A stretch of 64,000 nucleotides of DNA from Pantoea phytobeneficialis. Lineage in GTDB: Bacteria; Pseudomonadota; Gammaproteobacteria; Enterobacterales; Enterobacteriaceae. The position numbers were made by a program, and so were the translations under genes. The notes under the pieces were generated by a model. The model saw nothing but the letters and a program-made list of their open reading frames with translations, did not search any database and was not told where the DNA came from. Where the stretch lies: NCBI RefSeq assembly GCF_009728735.1, contig NZ_CP024636.1, positions 1,954,894 through 2,018,893 of the forward strand. The letters are read 5' to 3'. Positions 29,939 to 38,684 of this stretch are shown in pieces. The number at the start of each line of letters is the position of its first letter. The stretch's first letter is position 1.

Positions 29939-30319
29939 CTACTCGGCACTCAATGTGTTTTCCATATGGCTAATTAATGTGCTGAAATAGTTCAAAATTA
30001 TGGGGAGGGTGCAGTCATTTTCTGTGATACGAACCCAAAGCTGTAATATGTCACCATTACAGGTGAACACAGGATTATATTCACCTGGCTTAGGCTGGTT
30101 TCTTTCTAAAATTTCATGATGGTCATAATGGAAATGTTCAAGTGTTGCAATTGCCATCATGATGATGCTGTTGTCATCGACAGGGTAGCAATAAATATCG
30201 AATTTTTCATCTACGCTAATGATCGGTAACTCATCTTTGTTCACCTCATCATAAAGGTCCAGATATTTTAGCCAATCATGTAGCCCTTGCTCTATTGCTC
30301 TAATCACACTTTTCTCCAT
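29939..30319 (-). CDS. Predicted CesT/Tir-type type III secretion chaperone
   Basis: Small acidic protein of 126 residues. The pattern (N-terminal helix, then strands such as KFDIYCYPVDDNSIIMMAIA and PVFTCNGDILQLWVRI, then a C-terminal helix with LNYFSTLISHME) fits class I T3SS chaperones, which are 120-170 residues, acidic and encoded just before their effector. Start set at ATG 30319 (MEKSVIRA) with GAAAG 6 bp upstream; a TTG two codons earlier is also possible. Operonic with the following large gene (51-bp gap), which is probably its client. No hrp-box-like promoter was found upstream. Assignment is by size, charge and context. Confidence 0.6.
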   Translation of the reverse strand: MEKSVIRAIEQGLHDWLKYLDLYDEVNKDELPIISVDEKFDIYCYPVDDNSIIMMAIATLEHFHYDHHEILERNQPKPGEYNPVFTCNGDILQLWVRITENDCTLPIILNYFSTLISHMENTLSAE

Positions 30320-30794
30320 CTTCAACTTTCATTGCAGAGAGGATTTATTGTTATCTCAATTCACGGAGCGGCATATTTCATGCGTGTGAATGTGGCTGTT
30401 ATTAAGGTAAGAAATAGGAGTTATGATTCTAACTTCTGTAGACAAAAGATAAAATATTAATTGAAAACTCAGGGTTTCCGAAAAGAATACATGAAGTAAT
30501 CATCATAAGAAGATGATTTCATGGGCTTAGGCATAGTTTCGATAAGACTTTGGTGTAGTATTTTTCGCGTATTTTGTTAATGCAAGGTAATGGTGGCTTT
30601 ATTAAGCTTGGTACATTATGAAATTGATAACTAACTATCCTTTTCATTTCAAGAAAATATCACAATTCTCTGAGTGTAATAATAATGGATTGTTAAATTT
30701 TGTATTTTCAAAACAAAGGATGAGGTGGGAATATTTAGGTTGGCAACAATTATGTAACTTTATGATTTCTTTTGCATAAATCACGATAATAAAA
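30320..30794. other. AT-rich intergenic region upstream of the chaperone gene
   Basis: About 475 bp of strongly AT-rich sequence with no plausible gene on either strand. It should contain the promoter of the chaperone-effector pair. A search by eye for the HrpL box (GGAACC-N15/16-CCAC) in the needed orientation gave no match. The AT richness would suit H-NS/Cnu silencing. Confidence 0.5.
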
Positions 30795-30821
30795 AAAGGT
30801 TTATCATAAAGATAAACCTTT
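30795..30821 (-). terminator. Stem-loop with T-run between the AT-rich island and the IS remnant
   Basis: Perfect 11-bp arms AAAGGTTTATC / GATAAACCTTT with a 5-nt loop. On the minus strand it is followed by TTTTATTA, so it can terminate leftward transcripts coming from the IS remnant. The stem is AT-rich, so strength is uncertain. It may mark the outer edge of the decayed insertion sequence. Confidence 0.55.
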
Positions 30822-30899
30822 CAGACTGCTGACAAAGTCTTGGTCGTAAAGCCGGGACTTTGATCTAATAAGGTCAGTGCAATTAACGGACTGACTGCC

Positions 30900-31374
30900 A
30901 TGCTCAGAGAACCCACCCCTCAGCAGTATCAATTTGAAATGGTCACCCTTGAAGAACTGGTACCCGAAGACCATCTGGTGCGTAAAATCGACGCCGCCAT
31001 TGACTTTGAATTTATCCGCGACGCCGTGGCACACCTCTACTGCGCCGACAATGGCCGACCGGCCATCGACCCCGTTCGCCTTTAAGATAATGCTGTTGGG
31101 CTATCTCTTCGGCGTCCCTTGTGAGCGCCGTGGTCAGGGAAATCCAGATGAACGTTGCTTACCGCTGGTTCCTGAAAATGGGGCTGACGGAGAAAGTCCC
31201 GGACGCCTTCACCCTCAGCCAGAACCGCATCCGGCGCTTCAACGACAGCACGCACCTGAAAGCCGATGCGAACCCGCGCAAAGCCATTAATGAGCAGCGT
31301 CCGGATGGCGTCAGTGAATATCTGGCTGAGCTGAATGCAGCAGTGGAGGCCGCCAGAAAGCGCGCCAGCATCCC
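30900..31374 (+). mobile_element. Decayed IS1182-family transposase fragment
   Basis: N-terminal part of an IS1182-type transposase: MLREPTPQQYQFEMVTLEEL, then LVPEDHLVRKIDAA, GRPAIDPVRL, IMLLGYLFGV and NVAYRWFLKMGLTEKVPDA. Two frameshifts are needed, near 31083 (VRL|FKIML) and near 31130 (ERR|LVREIQ). After FNDST the sequence jumps to DSTHLKADAN, a motif that normally lies further on, so a block between two DST-coding stretches has been lost. The element ends abruptly at the malI remnant. Non-functional. Confidence 0.85.
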
Positions 31375-31680
31375 GGTATCACGGCGATTCTGGCACACAA
31401 CGCCACGGTGACGCTGGGCTGCTATTTTGGTGCGCTGCATAGCGGGCGCACGCTGACGGAGGGGGCGGTGGGCAGCTACTACAGCCAGCAACTGGCGTTG
31501 GTTGGTTTAATGATGATCCACAGCGCGAGTTGTACGATCCGGCGCTGACCTTTGTCAGCAGTGGTGCGCGGGAAGTGGGACGCCGCGCCGGCCAGCGTTT
31601 GTTGCAGCGTCTGGCACAGCCGTCAGCCGAGGTGCAGACGTTGATTGTTCCGCCACAGCTACTTCCCGGACAGGCATAAT
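31375..31680 (+). pseudogene. malI: 3' remnant of a LacI-family regulator, probably malI
   Basis: Reading from 31375: ITAILAHNATVTLGCYFGAL and AVGSYYSQQLALVGL. A one-base loss near 31508 follows, then NDDPQRELYDPALTFVSSGA and LIVPPQLLPGQA to the stop at 31680. This matches in order the last 100 or so residues of E. coli MalI as I recall it (ISAVVCYNETIAMGAWFGLL; ARELG...; LIIPARLI). E. coli has malI in the add-ydgA interval, so position agrees. The 5' two-thirds are missing at the IS junction, and malX/malY are absent. Confidence 0.75.
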
Positions 31681-31687
31681 TCGTATT

Positions 31688-31710
31688 GGCGCGATTTATC
31701 GCGCCGCTAC
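31688..31710. repeat. REP-like single palindrome (copy 6, inverted orientation)
   Basis: A unit ending in GCGCCGCTAC, i.e. the GTAG-headed repeat on the minus strand, between the malI remnant and the end of ydgA. No partner is seen, perhaps lost with the rest of the region. Confidence 0.75.
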
Positions 31711-31724
31711 AAGGTGTTAAACAC

Positions 31725-33224
31725 TTACTCCGGCATACCTTCGCTGGTTTGGCTACCCAGCATATAACGCGACAGGAACTGCTCCAGCGACAGCTTGTCA
31801 CCATTCATGGTCACCTGACCGTTGGCGTATTGCAGGCTGGTGGTGATGTTGTCATCCTGCTGCTGCGTCAGGCGGAACATCTGTCCCATCGCCGCCAGAC
31901 CTTTTACCTGCTGATCGGCCATCTTTTGCGCATCATCGCTTTGATAACCTTCCGCCAGACCGACATGACGCATCACTTCGGTCGCCATCGGCATATTGAT
32001 CACCAGCTTGCCATCAAGGGTTTTCAGCACGCGATCGACTGCGGCTCCCAGAGTTTGCGCTTCACCGGTCACACTCGCCGGATCGTTGAAACCGACATTC
32101 AGGTTAAAGGTACTTTCGCCTTTGTCGTTTTTCCAACTGAGCGGCGCAATGCTGAGCGTTGGTGAACCTTTCAACAGGGTTGGCAGGTTGTTCATCAGAA
32201 TGGTATGCACACCCTCCTGATAGCGGATGGGATCATCCATCAGGCCCGGCTGGTTCAGCAGGTTTTGAATTTGCGTGTTGTAGGTATCGGAGAAGGCTTT
32301 GACTGCCTGGGCATCAAACTGCGCCAGTTTCATCGTGACTTTCGCCTCACCAAACGGCTGTTTTTGCAGGCTGATATTACCGACCTGGTAATCAATCTGG
32401 CCGCCAATTTTGCCGTCTTTGTTATCGAATGATGAGGTGCCGTTCATTTTTTCCAGCGTCAGACCTTCCTGGCCGTTGACGCTGGCGGTCAGCTTGTCCA
32501 GGGTGATCTGTTGATCGCCGACGCGCACCCCTTCCGGACTGAGATGGGTATCACCGCTCACCTTCAGACCGTTGAGCGTAAACAGCACCGGCTGGTTGAC
32601 TTCATTCTTGCTGGCAAACGCAATGCTGGAGAAATCTCCCTGTACACCCACGTTGTTGCCTTGCTGATCGGCGCTGACGTTCAGGGTGCCGCCGTTGGTC
32701 GCCAGGCGCACACCGTTGTTCACATCCTGATAGTCGGCTGGCAGCAGGGTCAGCGCGGTATCGGTCGCGCCGCTGTAGCCAATGCGGGTATCGGCGTTGA
32801 CCAGCGATTTGCCGTTGGTCAACTCAAACAATTTCTTCACCGCTTCGGTGTTTTCCAGCTCGCTATGTACCGAGGCCATGCTGGGGATCAGCACGCCGTG
32901 CTTCAGCTGAGAAAAAGGGAAGGGGCCGTGATCGATGACGGTGTCCAGCACAATGCTCTGACCCGGCTTCAGCAGCGGGTTGTCTTCGGTTTGCGAGCTG
33001 GCTTGCAGCACCAGTTTGGCCTTGCTGCTAAACAGGCCGCGCTGGTAATCCTGATAGCTGAGCGTCAGGCGGCTGTTGGGCGCATACGCATTGATTTGCG
33101 TATTGGCGTTTTGCACCATCTGATCAATATGGCTTTCCAGTTGCTTGCCGGTGAACCAGGCGGCGCCGGTCCAGATTACCCCGAGGGCTACAATCACACC
33201 TACGGCAACCTTGGTCTTTTTCAT
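31725..33224 (-). CDS. ydgA: YdgA family protein (DUF945)
   Basis: Protein of 499 residues (E. coli YdgA 502) with an N-terminal signal anchor KVAVGVIVALGVIWTGAAWF (about 5-24), followed by a large periplasmic, mostly beta region. GRLTLSYQDYQRGLFSSKAK-type NSRLTLSYQDYQRGLFSSKA (about 51-70) is the DUF945 hallmark. In E. coli it lies next to manA, as here. Function in the envelope is not established. Confidence 0.93.
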   Translation of the reverse strand: MKKTKVAVGVIVALGVIWTGAAWFTGKQLESHIDQMVQNANTQINAYAPNSRLTLSYQDYQRGLFSSKAKLVLQASSQTEDNPLLKPGQSIVLDTVIDHGPFPFSQLKHGVLIPSMASVHSELENTEAVKKLFELTNGKSLVNADTRIGYSGATDTALTLLPADYQDVNNGVRLATNGGTLNVSADQQGNNVGVQGDFSSIAFASKNEVNQPVLFTLNGLKVSGDTHLSPEGVRVGDQQITLDKLTASVNGQEGLTLEKMNGTSSFDNKDGKIGGQIDYQVGNISLQKQPFGEAKVTMKLAQFDAQAVKAFSDTYNTQIQNLLNQPGLMDDPIRYQEGVHTILMNNLPTLLKGSPTLSIAPLSWKNDKGESTFNLNVGFNDPASVTGEAQTLGAAVDRVLKTLDGKLVINMPMATEVMRHVGLAEGYQSDDAQKMADQQVKGLAAMGQMFRLTQQQDDNITTSLQYANGQVTMNGDKLSLEQFLSRYMLGSQTSEGMPE

Positions 33225-33282
33225 CGCTGAGTCGTCCTTATCCTTGCGTCCGCAGGCACCTGGTGTGTGCGGCGGGTGAAGA

Positions 33283-33302
33283 AAAACGCCCGCAGGCGTT
33301 TT
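33283..33302 (-). terminator. Terminator after manA
   Basis: 8-bp stem AAAACGCC / GGCGTTTT with a 4-nt loop, lying 50 bp past the manA stop. On the minus strand the stem runs into TCTTC with T-rich flanks. It separates manA from ydgA on the same strand. Confidence 0.7.
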
Positions 33303-33352
33303 AAATTAATAGTTTGAAAATGATAGCAGTTAACCGGACGGTCGTCAGCCGC

Positions 33353-34528
33353 TTATGGGAGGGTATTGAAGACGCGTGCCAGGCGACCATGACCTGCGGC
33401 CGTCACCGGTGACTCGCTGGCGGCAATAAAGCAGGACTCACCCGGTTGCAGCACCAGCTGCTGACCTGATTTCTCGATCACCGCCTGGCCTTCAATGCAG
33501 AACAACAACGCGGCGCTTTGTTGTGCCAACGCTTGTGGTTGGTCATGCAGGGTGTGAATGGCGAAGGCAAAATCGTCCACTGGAATCGGGAAGTTCAGCG
33601 TGTCGCCCTGTTGCTGTGGTTGTGTCAGCAAAGTCGCGGCGGGTTTGGCGTGGAATTTCAGGTTCGCCAGCAGTTCCGGGATATCAATAAACTTCGGCGT
33701 CAGACCGGCGCGCAGCACATTATCCGAGTTGGCCATCACCTCCAGCGCCACCCCCTTCAGATAGGCATGCGGGGTTTCCGCAAACAAAAACATCGCTTCA
33801 CCCGGTTGCAGGGTAATGACGTTCAACAGCAACGGTGAGAACAGGCCGTTGTCGTCGGGATAATCTGTCGCAATGCTTTTCATTGTCTGCCAGGGTTCGC
33901 CTTCGTGGGCGTTCAACGCTGCTTTTAACACGCCGAGCGCCCGTGATTTCGCCTCTTCGGTCAGCGACAGCAGGGTGGTAAACAGGGTGACCAGATTGGC
34001 TTCATCGGCATGCTCAAGGAAGTGGGCGATCTGCGGATGTGCGCCCGCAACCGGCTCGAACAGCGAAACAATTTCATGCAGCTCACGAAAGCCATTCATC
34101 GCCTGAAAAGGGGTCAGCGCGTATACCAGCTCCGGCTTGTGGTTAGCATCCTTGTAGTTGCGCTCGGCAGCGCTCAGAGGGATCCCGGCCGCATTCTCGC
34201 GCGCGAAGCCTACTTCAGCGGCGCTTTTGCTTGGATGGACCTGGATCGATAGCGCCTGATCGGCACACAGCACTTTAAACAGAAACGGCAGCTCACCAAA
34301 ACGTTGCGCGACAGCGTCACCCAGCATGGCGGTTTTATCACCCTCAATCACATCACGCAGTGACCGCGTCTCTCCATTGATCTCGACGGTGGAAGGGCTT
34401 TTGGGATGTGCTCCCATCCAGAGTTCAGCCATCGGTAATCCTTGCGGGTTAGCGATGCCATACAGTTCGGTCAGTGCGGTTGTGCTGCCCCATGCGTAAT
34501 TTTGCAGCGAATTGTTCAATTTTTGCAT
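33353..34528 (-). CDS. manA: Mannose-6-phosphate isomerase (type I)
   Basis: Zinc isomerase of 391 residues interconverting fructose-6-P and mannose-6-P. SIQVHPSKSAAEVGFARENA (about 97-116) carries metal-binding Gln/His, NHKPELVYALTPFQAMNGFRE the metal Glu, and ETPHAYLKG the later His. The start is doubled (ATG ATG at 34531 and 34528); the second matches E. coli MQKLINSVQNYAWGS and has better spacing to GGGGA. Divergent from fumC across about 200 bp. Confidence 0.95.
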   Translation of the reverse strand: MQKLNNSLQNYAWGSTTALTELYGIANPQGLPMAELWMGAHPKSPSTVEINGETRSLRDVIEGDKTAMLGDAVAQRFGELPFLFKVLCADQALSIQVHPSKSAAEVGFARENAAGIPLSAAERNYKDANHKPELVYALTPFQAMNGFRELHEIVSLFEPVAGAHPQIAHFLEHADEANLVTLFTTLLSLTEEAKSRALGVLKAALNAHEGEPWQTMKSIATDYPDDNGLFSPLLLNVITLQPGEAMFLFAETPHAYLKGVALEVMANSDNVLRAGLTPKFIDIPELLANLKFHAKPAATLLTQPQQQGDTLNFPIPVDDFAFAIHTLHDQPQALAQQSAALLFCIEGQAVIEKSGQQLVLQPGESCFIAASESPVTAAGHGRLARVFNTLP

Positions 34529-34726
34529 CATTCATCCCCGATAACGATAAGGCTATAAGCATTTTAAGGCATAAACAGCCATTGAAAATACATCAATAAG
34601 TGCAATAAATGCGAATGACTCTCATAATGTAAAATTCTGAAAAGTGACAATCTTGCCCGCTCAGTCGATCGCGCATGACGTGACGCTGAGCCTAAACCTC
34701 AATATCTGAGTTAAGGAGACGTAGTC

Positions 34727-36124
34727 ATGGCAGCCCATCGCATTGAAAAAGACTCAATGGGACCGATTGAAGTACCGGCAGATAAGTTGTGGGGCGCGCA
34801 AACGCAGCGTTCACTGGAACATTTCCGTATCTCGACAGAAAAAATGCCGGTTGCGTTGGTGCATGCGTTGGCGCTGACTAAACGTGCGGCGGCCCAGGTG
34901 AACCGCGATCTTGGTCTGTTACCGGCCGAACGTGCTGATGCGATTATGAAAGCGGCTGACGAAGTGCTGGCCGATAAGCACAGCGATGAGTTCCCGCTGG
35001 CAATCTGGCAGACCGGTTCCGGCACGCAGACCAACATGAACATGAATGAAGTGCTGGCAAACCGTGCCAGCGAGATTCTGGGTGGTGAGCGCGGCATGGC
35101 GCGTCTGGTCCATCCGAATGATGACGTGAATAAAAGCCAAAGCTCCAACGATGTGTTCCCTACCGCGATGCACGTTGCGGCGGTGATCGCCGTACGCGAA
35201 CAATTGGTTCCGCAATTGCAGGTGCTGAAAAAAACGCTGAACGACAAAGCTGAAGCGTTTAAAGACATCGTCAAAATTGGCCGTACCCACTTGCAGGATG
35301 CGACACCGCTCACCCTGGGCCAGGAGATCTCCGGCTGGGTGGCGATGCTCGAACATAACCTCAAACATATCGAACACAGCATCCCGCATCTGGCCGAACT
35401 GGCGTTGGGCGGCACAGCGGTAGGCACCGGTCTGAACACCCACCCGGAGTATGCGGTACGGGTAGCTAAAGCGCTGGCGGAATTGACCAATCAGCCGTTT
35501 GTAACGGCACCGAATAAATTCGAAGCGCTGGCAACGGTTGATGCGCTGGTGCATGCGCACGGCGCGCTGAAAGGTCTGGCGGCGTCATTGATGAAAATCG
35601 CCAACGATGTGCGCTGGCTGGCATCCGGTCCACGTTGCGGCATTGGCGAGCTCTCCATCCCGGAAAATGAGCCGGGTAGTTCGATCATGCCGGGCAAAGT
35701 GAACCCGACGCAGTGCGAAGCGCTGACGATGCTGAGCTGCCAGGTGCTGGGTAATGATGTGGCGGTCAACGTGGGGGGCGCATCCGGTAACTTCGAGCTG
35801 AACGTGTTCCGTCCGATGGTGATCCATAACTTCCTGCAATCGATTCGTCTGTTGGCTGATGGCATGGACAGTTTCAACCACCATTGTGCCGTCGGCATCG
35901 AACCGAACCGCGACCGTATCGAACAACTGCTGAACGAGTCGCTGATGTTGGTCACTGCGCTCAATACCCATATCGGCTATGACAAAGCGGCGGAAATCGC
36001 CAAAAAAGCCCATAAAGAAGGGCTTACCCTGAAAGGTTCGGCGCTGAAGCTGGGCTATCTGACCGAAGAACAATTCGATGCCTGGGTACGCCCGGAAGAG
36101 ATGGTTGGCAGCATGAAGGCGTAA
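34727..36124 (+). CDS. fumC: Fumarase C (class II fumarate hydratase)
   Basis: Iron-independent fumarase of 465 residues interconverting fumarate and malate in the TCA cycle. The superfamily signature [13 protein letters not shown] (about 322-334) contains the catalytic Ser; [14 protein letters not shown] (about 97-110) and [16 protein letters not shown] (about 183-198) form the rest of the active site. AAGGAG precedes the ATG by 8 bp. No fumA is seen beside it, in contrast to E. coli fumAC. Convergent with tus across a degenerate REPIN. Confidence 0.97.
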   Translation: MAAHRIEKDSMGPIEVPADKLWGAQTQRSLEHFRISTEKMPVALVHALALTKRAAAQVNRDLGLLPAERADAIMKAADEVLADKHSDEFPLAIWQTGSGTQTNMNMNEVLANRASEILGGERGMARLVHPNDDVNKSQSSNDVFPTAMHVAAVIAVREQLVPQLQVLKKTLNDKAEAFKDIVKIGRTHLQDATPLTLGQEISGWVAMLEHNLKHIEHSIPHLAELALGGTAVGTGLNTHPEYAVRVAKALAELTNQPFVTAPNKFEALATVDALVHAHGALKGLAASLMKIANDVRWLASGPRCGIGELSIPENEPGSSIMPGKVNPTQCEALTMLSCQVLGNDVAVNVGGASGNFELNVFRPMVIHNFLQSIRLLADGMDSFNHHCAVGIEPNRDRIEQLLNESLMLVTALNTHIGYDKAAEIAKKAHKEGLTLKGSALKLGYLTEEQFDAWVRPEEMVGSMKA

Positions 36125-36133
36125 GCAAAATCC

Positions 36134-36173
36134 GTAGCGGCGCGATTTATCGCGCGATAAGTCTTGCCGCTGC
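36134..36173. repeat. REPIN-like repeat (copy 7, degenerate partner)
   Basis: A GTAGCGGCGCGATTTATCGC unit is followed at once by a shortened, mutated inverted arm (GATAAGTCTTGCCGCTGCGG). Lies between the convergent fumC and tus genes. Confidence 0.7.
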
Positions 36174-36181
36174 GGCCATCA

Positions 36182-37111
36182 TCAGGCCAGTCGATCGCAC
36201 CACAGATGCAGGCGCGGAATAATCAGATGCAAGGGCTCAGCCTGTGGCTTATAACGATGCGCCACATTGTCAGCATCATAATCCAGTAACTCACCCAGCA
36301 CCGGCACCTGGCTGCGGTCGCGGCATAGCACCAGCAGTGGAGAAGGGCAGGCCAGTTGGGTTTGCTTCTTTTCATCGGCACGCCAGACACGGGCCACCGG
36401 TTGAACTTTGACCGGACGTTTGATTTTCAGGCGGGCCGTGATCGGCAAATCGCGAACCGTTTCCAGTTCCTGCTGCACTTTCTCGGCCCACTGCTCACGG
36501 GTCCACGGGGCCTGAGCGCGATTGGCTTTCAGGCTGCGCTCCAGCAACTCAATGATTTCATCGCGTTTAACGTTTTTAATGATGTTCTTATTCGCCCAAC
36601 CGAAACGCAGGCTATCCGGGGAATCCAGCAGGGTGACATTGCGGTAGGCATTCAGGGTGATCAACCCGCGTAAATGTTGGTGAACAAACTCAAAGCGCGC
36701 TTCGCTGGGCAGGCCGGACTCAACGGTGATCAACTGCTCCAGCCGCTGTTTCAGCGTATTAATTTCCGCCACCTGCCGGGTAATGATGTCGCTGGCGTGC
36801 TCATCCGCTTCAATGCAGATTGCGCCGGGCAGTCGTACCGCGGCTTTGGTGCTGAGTTTTTCTGACTGGTGCTGCATAAACAGCCGACAATAATGGGTGA
36901 GGGCCATCTCACGGGCGGCGCTCCCCAGATGCTGGGTGACTTTGATGCGAGATATCTCGTCGTGTTCATGGCCTTTTTCGATATCCGGCAAACCAAAAAC
37001 CCGCGCGATCAATAAAGGTTGCTGCTCCACTTGTTGACGCAATGCGCCCAGATGCTGCTCCAGCGCGTTTACGCAGGCATGCAGATCGGCGATCAAATCG
37101 TAACGAGCCAT
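36182..37111 (-). CDS. tus: DNA replication terminus site-binding protein Tus
   Basis: Monomeric Ter-binding protein that stops replication forks by blocking the replicative helicase. 309 residues, the same length as E. coli Tus. ARYDLIADLHACVNALEQ at the N terminus, LRFGWANKNIIKNVKRDEI (about 168-186) and RIKRPVKVQPVARVWRADEK-like LKIKRPVKVQPVARVWRADE cover DNA-contacting parts. Two Ter-like sites lie directly upstream, the nearer one ending next to the ribosome site, so Tus probably represses itself as with E. coli TerB. Confidence 0.96.
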   Translation of the reverse strand: MARYDLIADLHACVNALEQHLGALRQQVEQQPLLIARVFGLPDIEKGHEHDEISRIKVTQHLGSAAREMALTHYCRLFMQHQSEKLSTKAAVRLPGAICIEADEHASDIITRQVAEINTLKQRLEQLITVESGLPSEARFEFVHQHLRGLITLNAYRNVTLLDSPDSLRFGWANKNIIKNVKRDEIIELLERSLKANRAQAPWTREQWAEKVQQELETVRDLPITARLKIKRPVKVQPVARVWRADEKKQTQLACPSPLLVLCRDRSQVPVLGELLDYDADNVAHRYKPQAEPLHLIIPRLHLWCDRLA

Positions 37112-37123
37112 AGGATGTCTCCA

Positions 37124-37140
37124 TAGTTACAACATACCAA
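37124..37140 (-). promoter_or_regulatory. Ter site, tus-proximal
   Basis: The minus strand reads TTGGTATGTTGTAACTA, matching the Ter core (A/G)GNATGTTGTAACTA. It ends 13 bp before the tus ATG, directly next to the GGAG ribosome site. Orientation matches E. coli TerB relative to tus. By the known polarity of Tus-Ter, forks moving towards lower coordinates would be arrested and rightward forks would pass. Confidence 0.85.
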
Positions 37141-37178
37141 ATGTGGCAGGGGATCGGCGTGATGGCAAGCACGGTTTA

Positions 37179-37194
37179 TAATTACAACATACTT
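37179..37194 (-). promoter_or_regulatory. Ter site, tus-distal
   Basis: The minus strand reads AAGTATGTTGTAATTA, the full Ter core with the allowed T at the pyrimidine position. It lies 55 bp upstream of the proximal site in the same orientation. E. coli has a single site (TerB) here. Confidence 0.85.
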
Positions 37195-37324
37195 TTAGTT
37201 TGTTTTTTTTACAGCAGGTTTGCCAGCCTCGTTGTAAGGATTGCGATAACCAGCGGGCATAAGCATTTTTCGTGATCGATGAACGTGTTATAACAAATGC
37301 TTCGCCTGCTATCGGAATATTCAT

Positions 37325-38524
37325 GTGGAGCATTACGCAAAGCCCGGCGTTCCCGCCATTATCACTCTCGGGCTGGTTCAGATCCTCTCCTGGGGTGGTT
37401 CATTTTACCTGATGGCGGTAATGGCCAATCCCATCGTCGCAGAAACTGGCTGGTCGCAGCAGTGGGTTTACGGTGCGTTATCGCTCGGCATTCTGGTTTC
37501 AGGATTACTGGCCCCGCTGAGCGGCAGGCTTATCGCGCGCGCGCGTGGGCGCGCATTGCTGGCCGGAAGCGGCGCAGTAATGGCGATTGGGCTGGTGGTG
37601 ATGGGGTTGAGTCACAGTTTGCTGTTATTCCTGTTTGCCTGGGTCATTATCGGTATTGGCATGGCTATGGGGTTGTACGATGCCTTGTTTGCCACGCTCG
37701 GAACCCTGTATGGCGGGCAAGCGCGCGGGGCGATCACCGGCATCACACTGATTTCCGGTTTTTGCACCACGCTGGTGTGGCCGGGTACGGCGTTGCTCAT
37801 TCACTGGCTGGAGTGGCGTGGCGCCTGTTTTGCCATTGCGCTGCTGTTATGCGTAGCGGTGCTCCCCGCGTATTTCTATGCTTTGCCGCCGCCGACGGCA
37901 AAGAAGAAAGAGACAACGCCCGTCAGGGCTGCCACGACTGGCGATTTGGCTCCCGGTCTGTTCTGGTTGCTATGCAGCATCTTCACGCTGGCTTCGGTGA
38001 TTATGACCGCCATCTCGGTGCAGTTGATCACGCTGTTGCAGGCCAGCGGCCATTCTCTGACGGCGGCACTGGCGATCAGCGCCATTCTTGGTCCCTGTCA
38101 GGTAGGTTCGCGTATCGTCGATATCGCGTTTAAACGAGGTCATCCTATCTGGACCACGTTTTTCTCGGTGGGTCTGGTTGCCGTGGGTTTGCTGTTGCTG
38201 GCCTGTTTTCCGCAGTTTGCGTTGCTGAGTATGGTGCTGTACGGTGCCGGAAATGGTTTGCGTGCCATTGTCCGGGGAACTTTACCGCTGGTGATGGTCA
38301 AACCAGAAGCCTATGCGGTAGTGGTGGGGCGCATGGCACGTCCGGCGCTGATTGGTCAGGCATTGACACCACTACTGGGCGGTTATGTTTTTCAACAGTT
38401 GGGGGCGAACGCCACGCTGTGGATGCTTTGCCTGTTGGCATTGATTAACGTGCTGTTGGTGATGGTGCTGAAGCAAAAATTGCCGCAGCCCAACCCGCAG
38501 TCAGAAAGGGGAGTGATAAACTAA
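37325..38524 (+). CDS. Major facilitator superfamily transporter
   Basis: Inner-membrane protein of 399 residues with about 12 hydrophobic segments split by a charged loop near residues 190-205 (PPPTAKKKETTPVRAATTGD), as in 12-TM MFS carriers. The loop SGRLIARARGRALLAG (about 66-81) is the MFS motif-A position, though the GxxxD part is weak. Start is a GTG at 37325 without a strong ribosome site. No neighbour indicates the substrate. Confidence 0.8.
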   Translation: MEHYAKPGVPAIITLGLVQILSWGGSFYLMAVMANPIVAETGWSQQWVYGALSLGILVSGLLAPLSGRLIARARGRALLAGSGAVMAIGLVVMGLSHSLLLFLFAWVIIGIGMAMGLYDALFATLGTLYGGQARGAITGITLISGFCTTLVWPGTALLIHWLEWRGACFAIALLLCVAVLPAYFYALPPPTAKKKETTPVRAATTGDLAPGLFWLLCSIFTLASVIMTAISVQLITLLQASGHSLTAALAISAILGPCQVGSRIVDIAFKRGHPIWTTFFSVGLVAVGLLLLACFPQFALLSMVLYGAGNGLRAIVRGTLPLVMVKPEAYAVVVGRMARPALIGQALTPLLGGYVFQQLGANATLWMLCLLALINVLLVMVLKQKLPQPNPQSERGVIN

Positions 38525-38684
38525 GCAGCCTGTGCGCTTGTGTCTGAGGAAATGATGAATACGTGCCTTGATCACAGTCGCTCGCTTCTAAAAAGCAACA
38601 GTGTTTGTTATATTTATTGCTCAATGATTACTCACTGCCGCGGCATGAAAACAACAAGATAGACCGCAACTCAGGATTAAAGAA

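Noticed and set aside
30320..30800. HrpL (hrp box) promoter for the chaperone-effector pair
   Set aside because: Checked GGAACC-N15/16-CCAC in the required orientation. A TGTGG near 30390 has no matching partner at the correct spacing.
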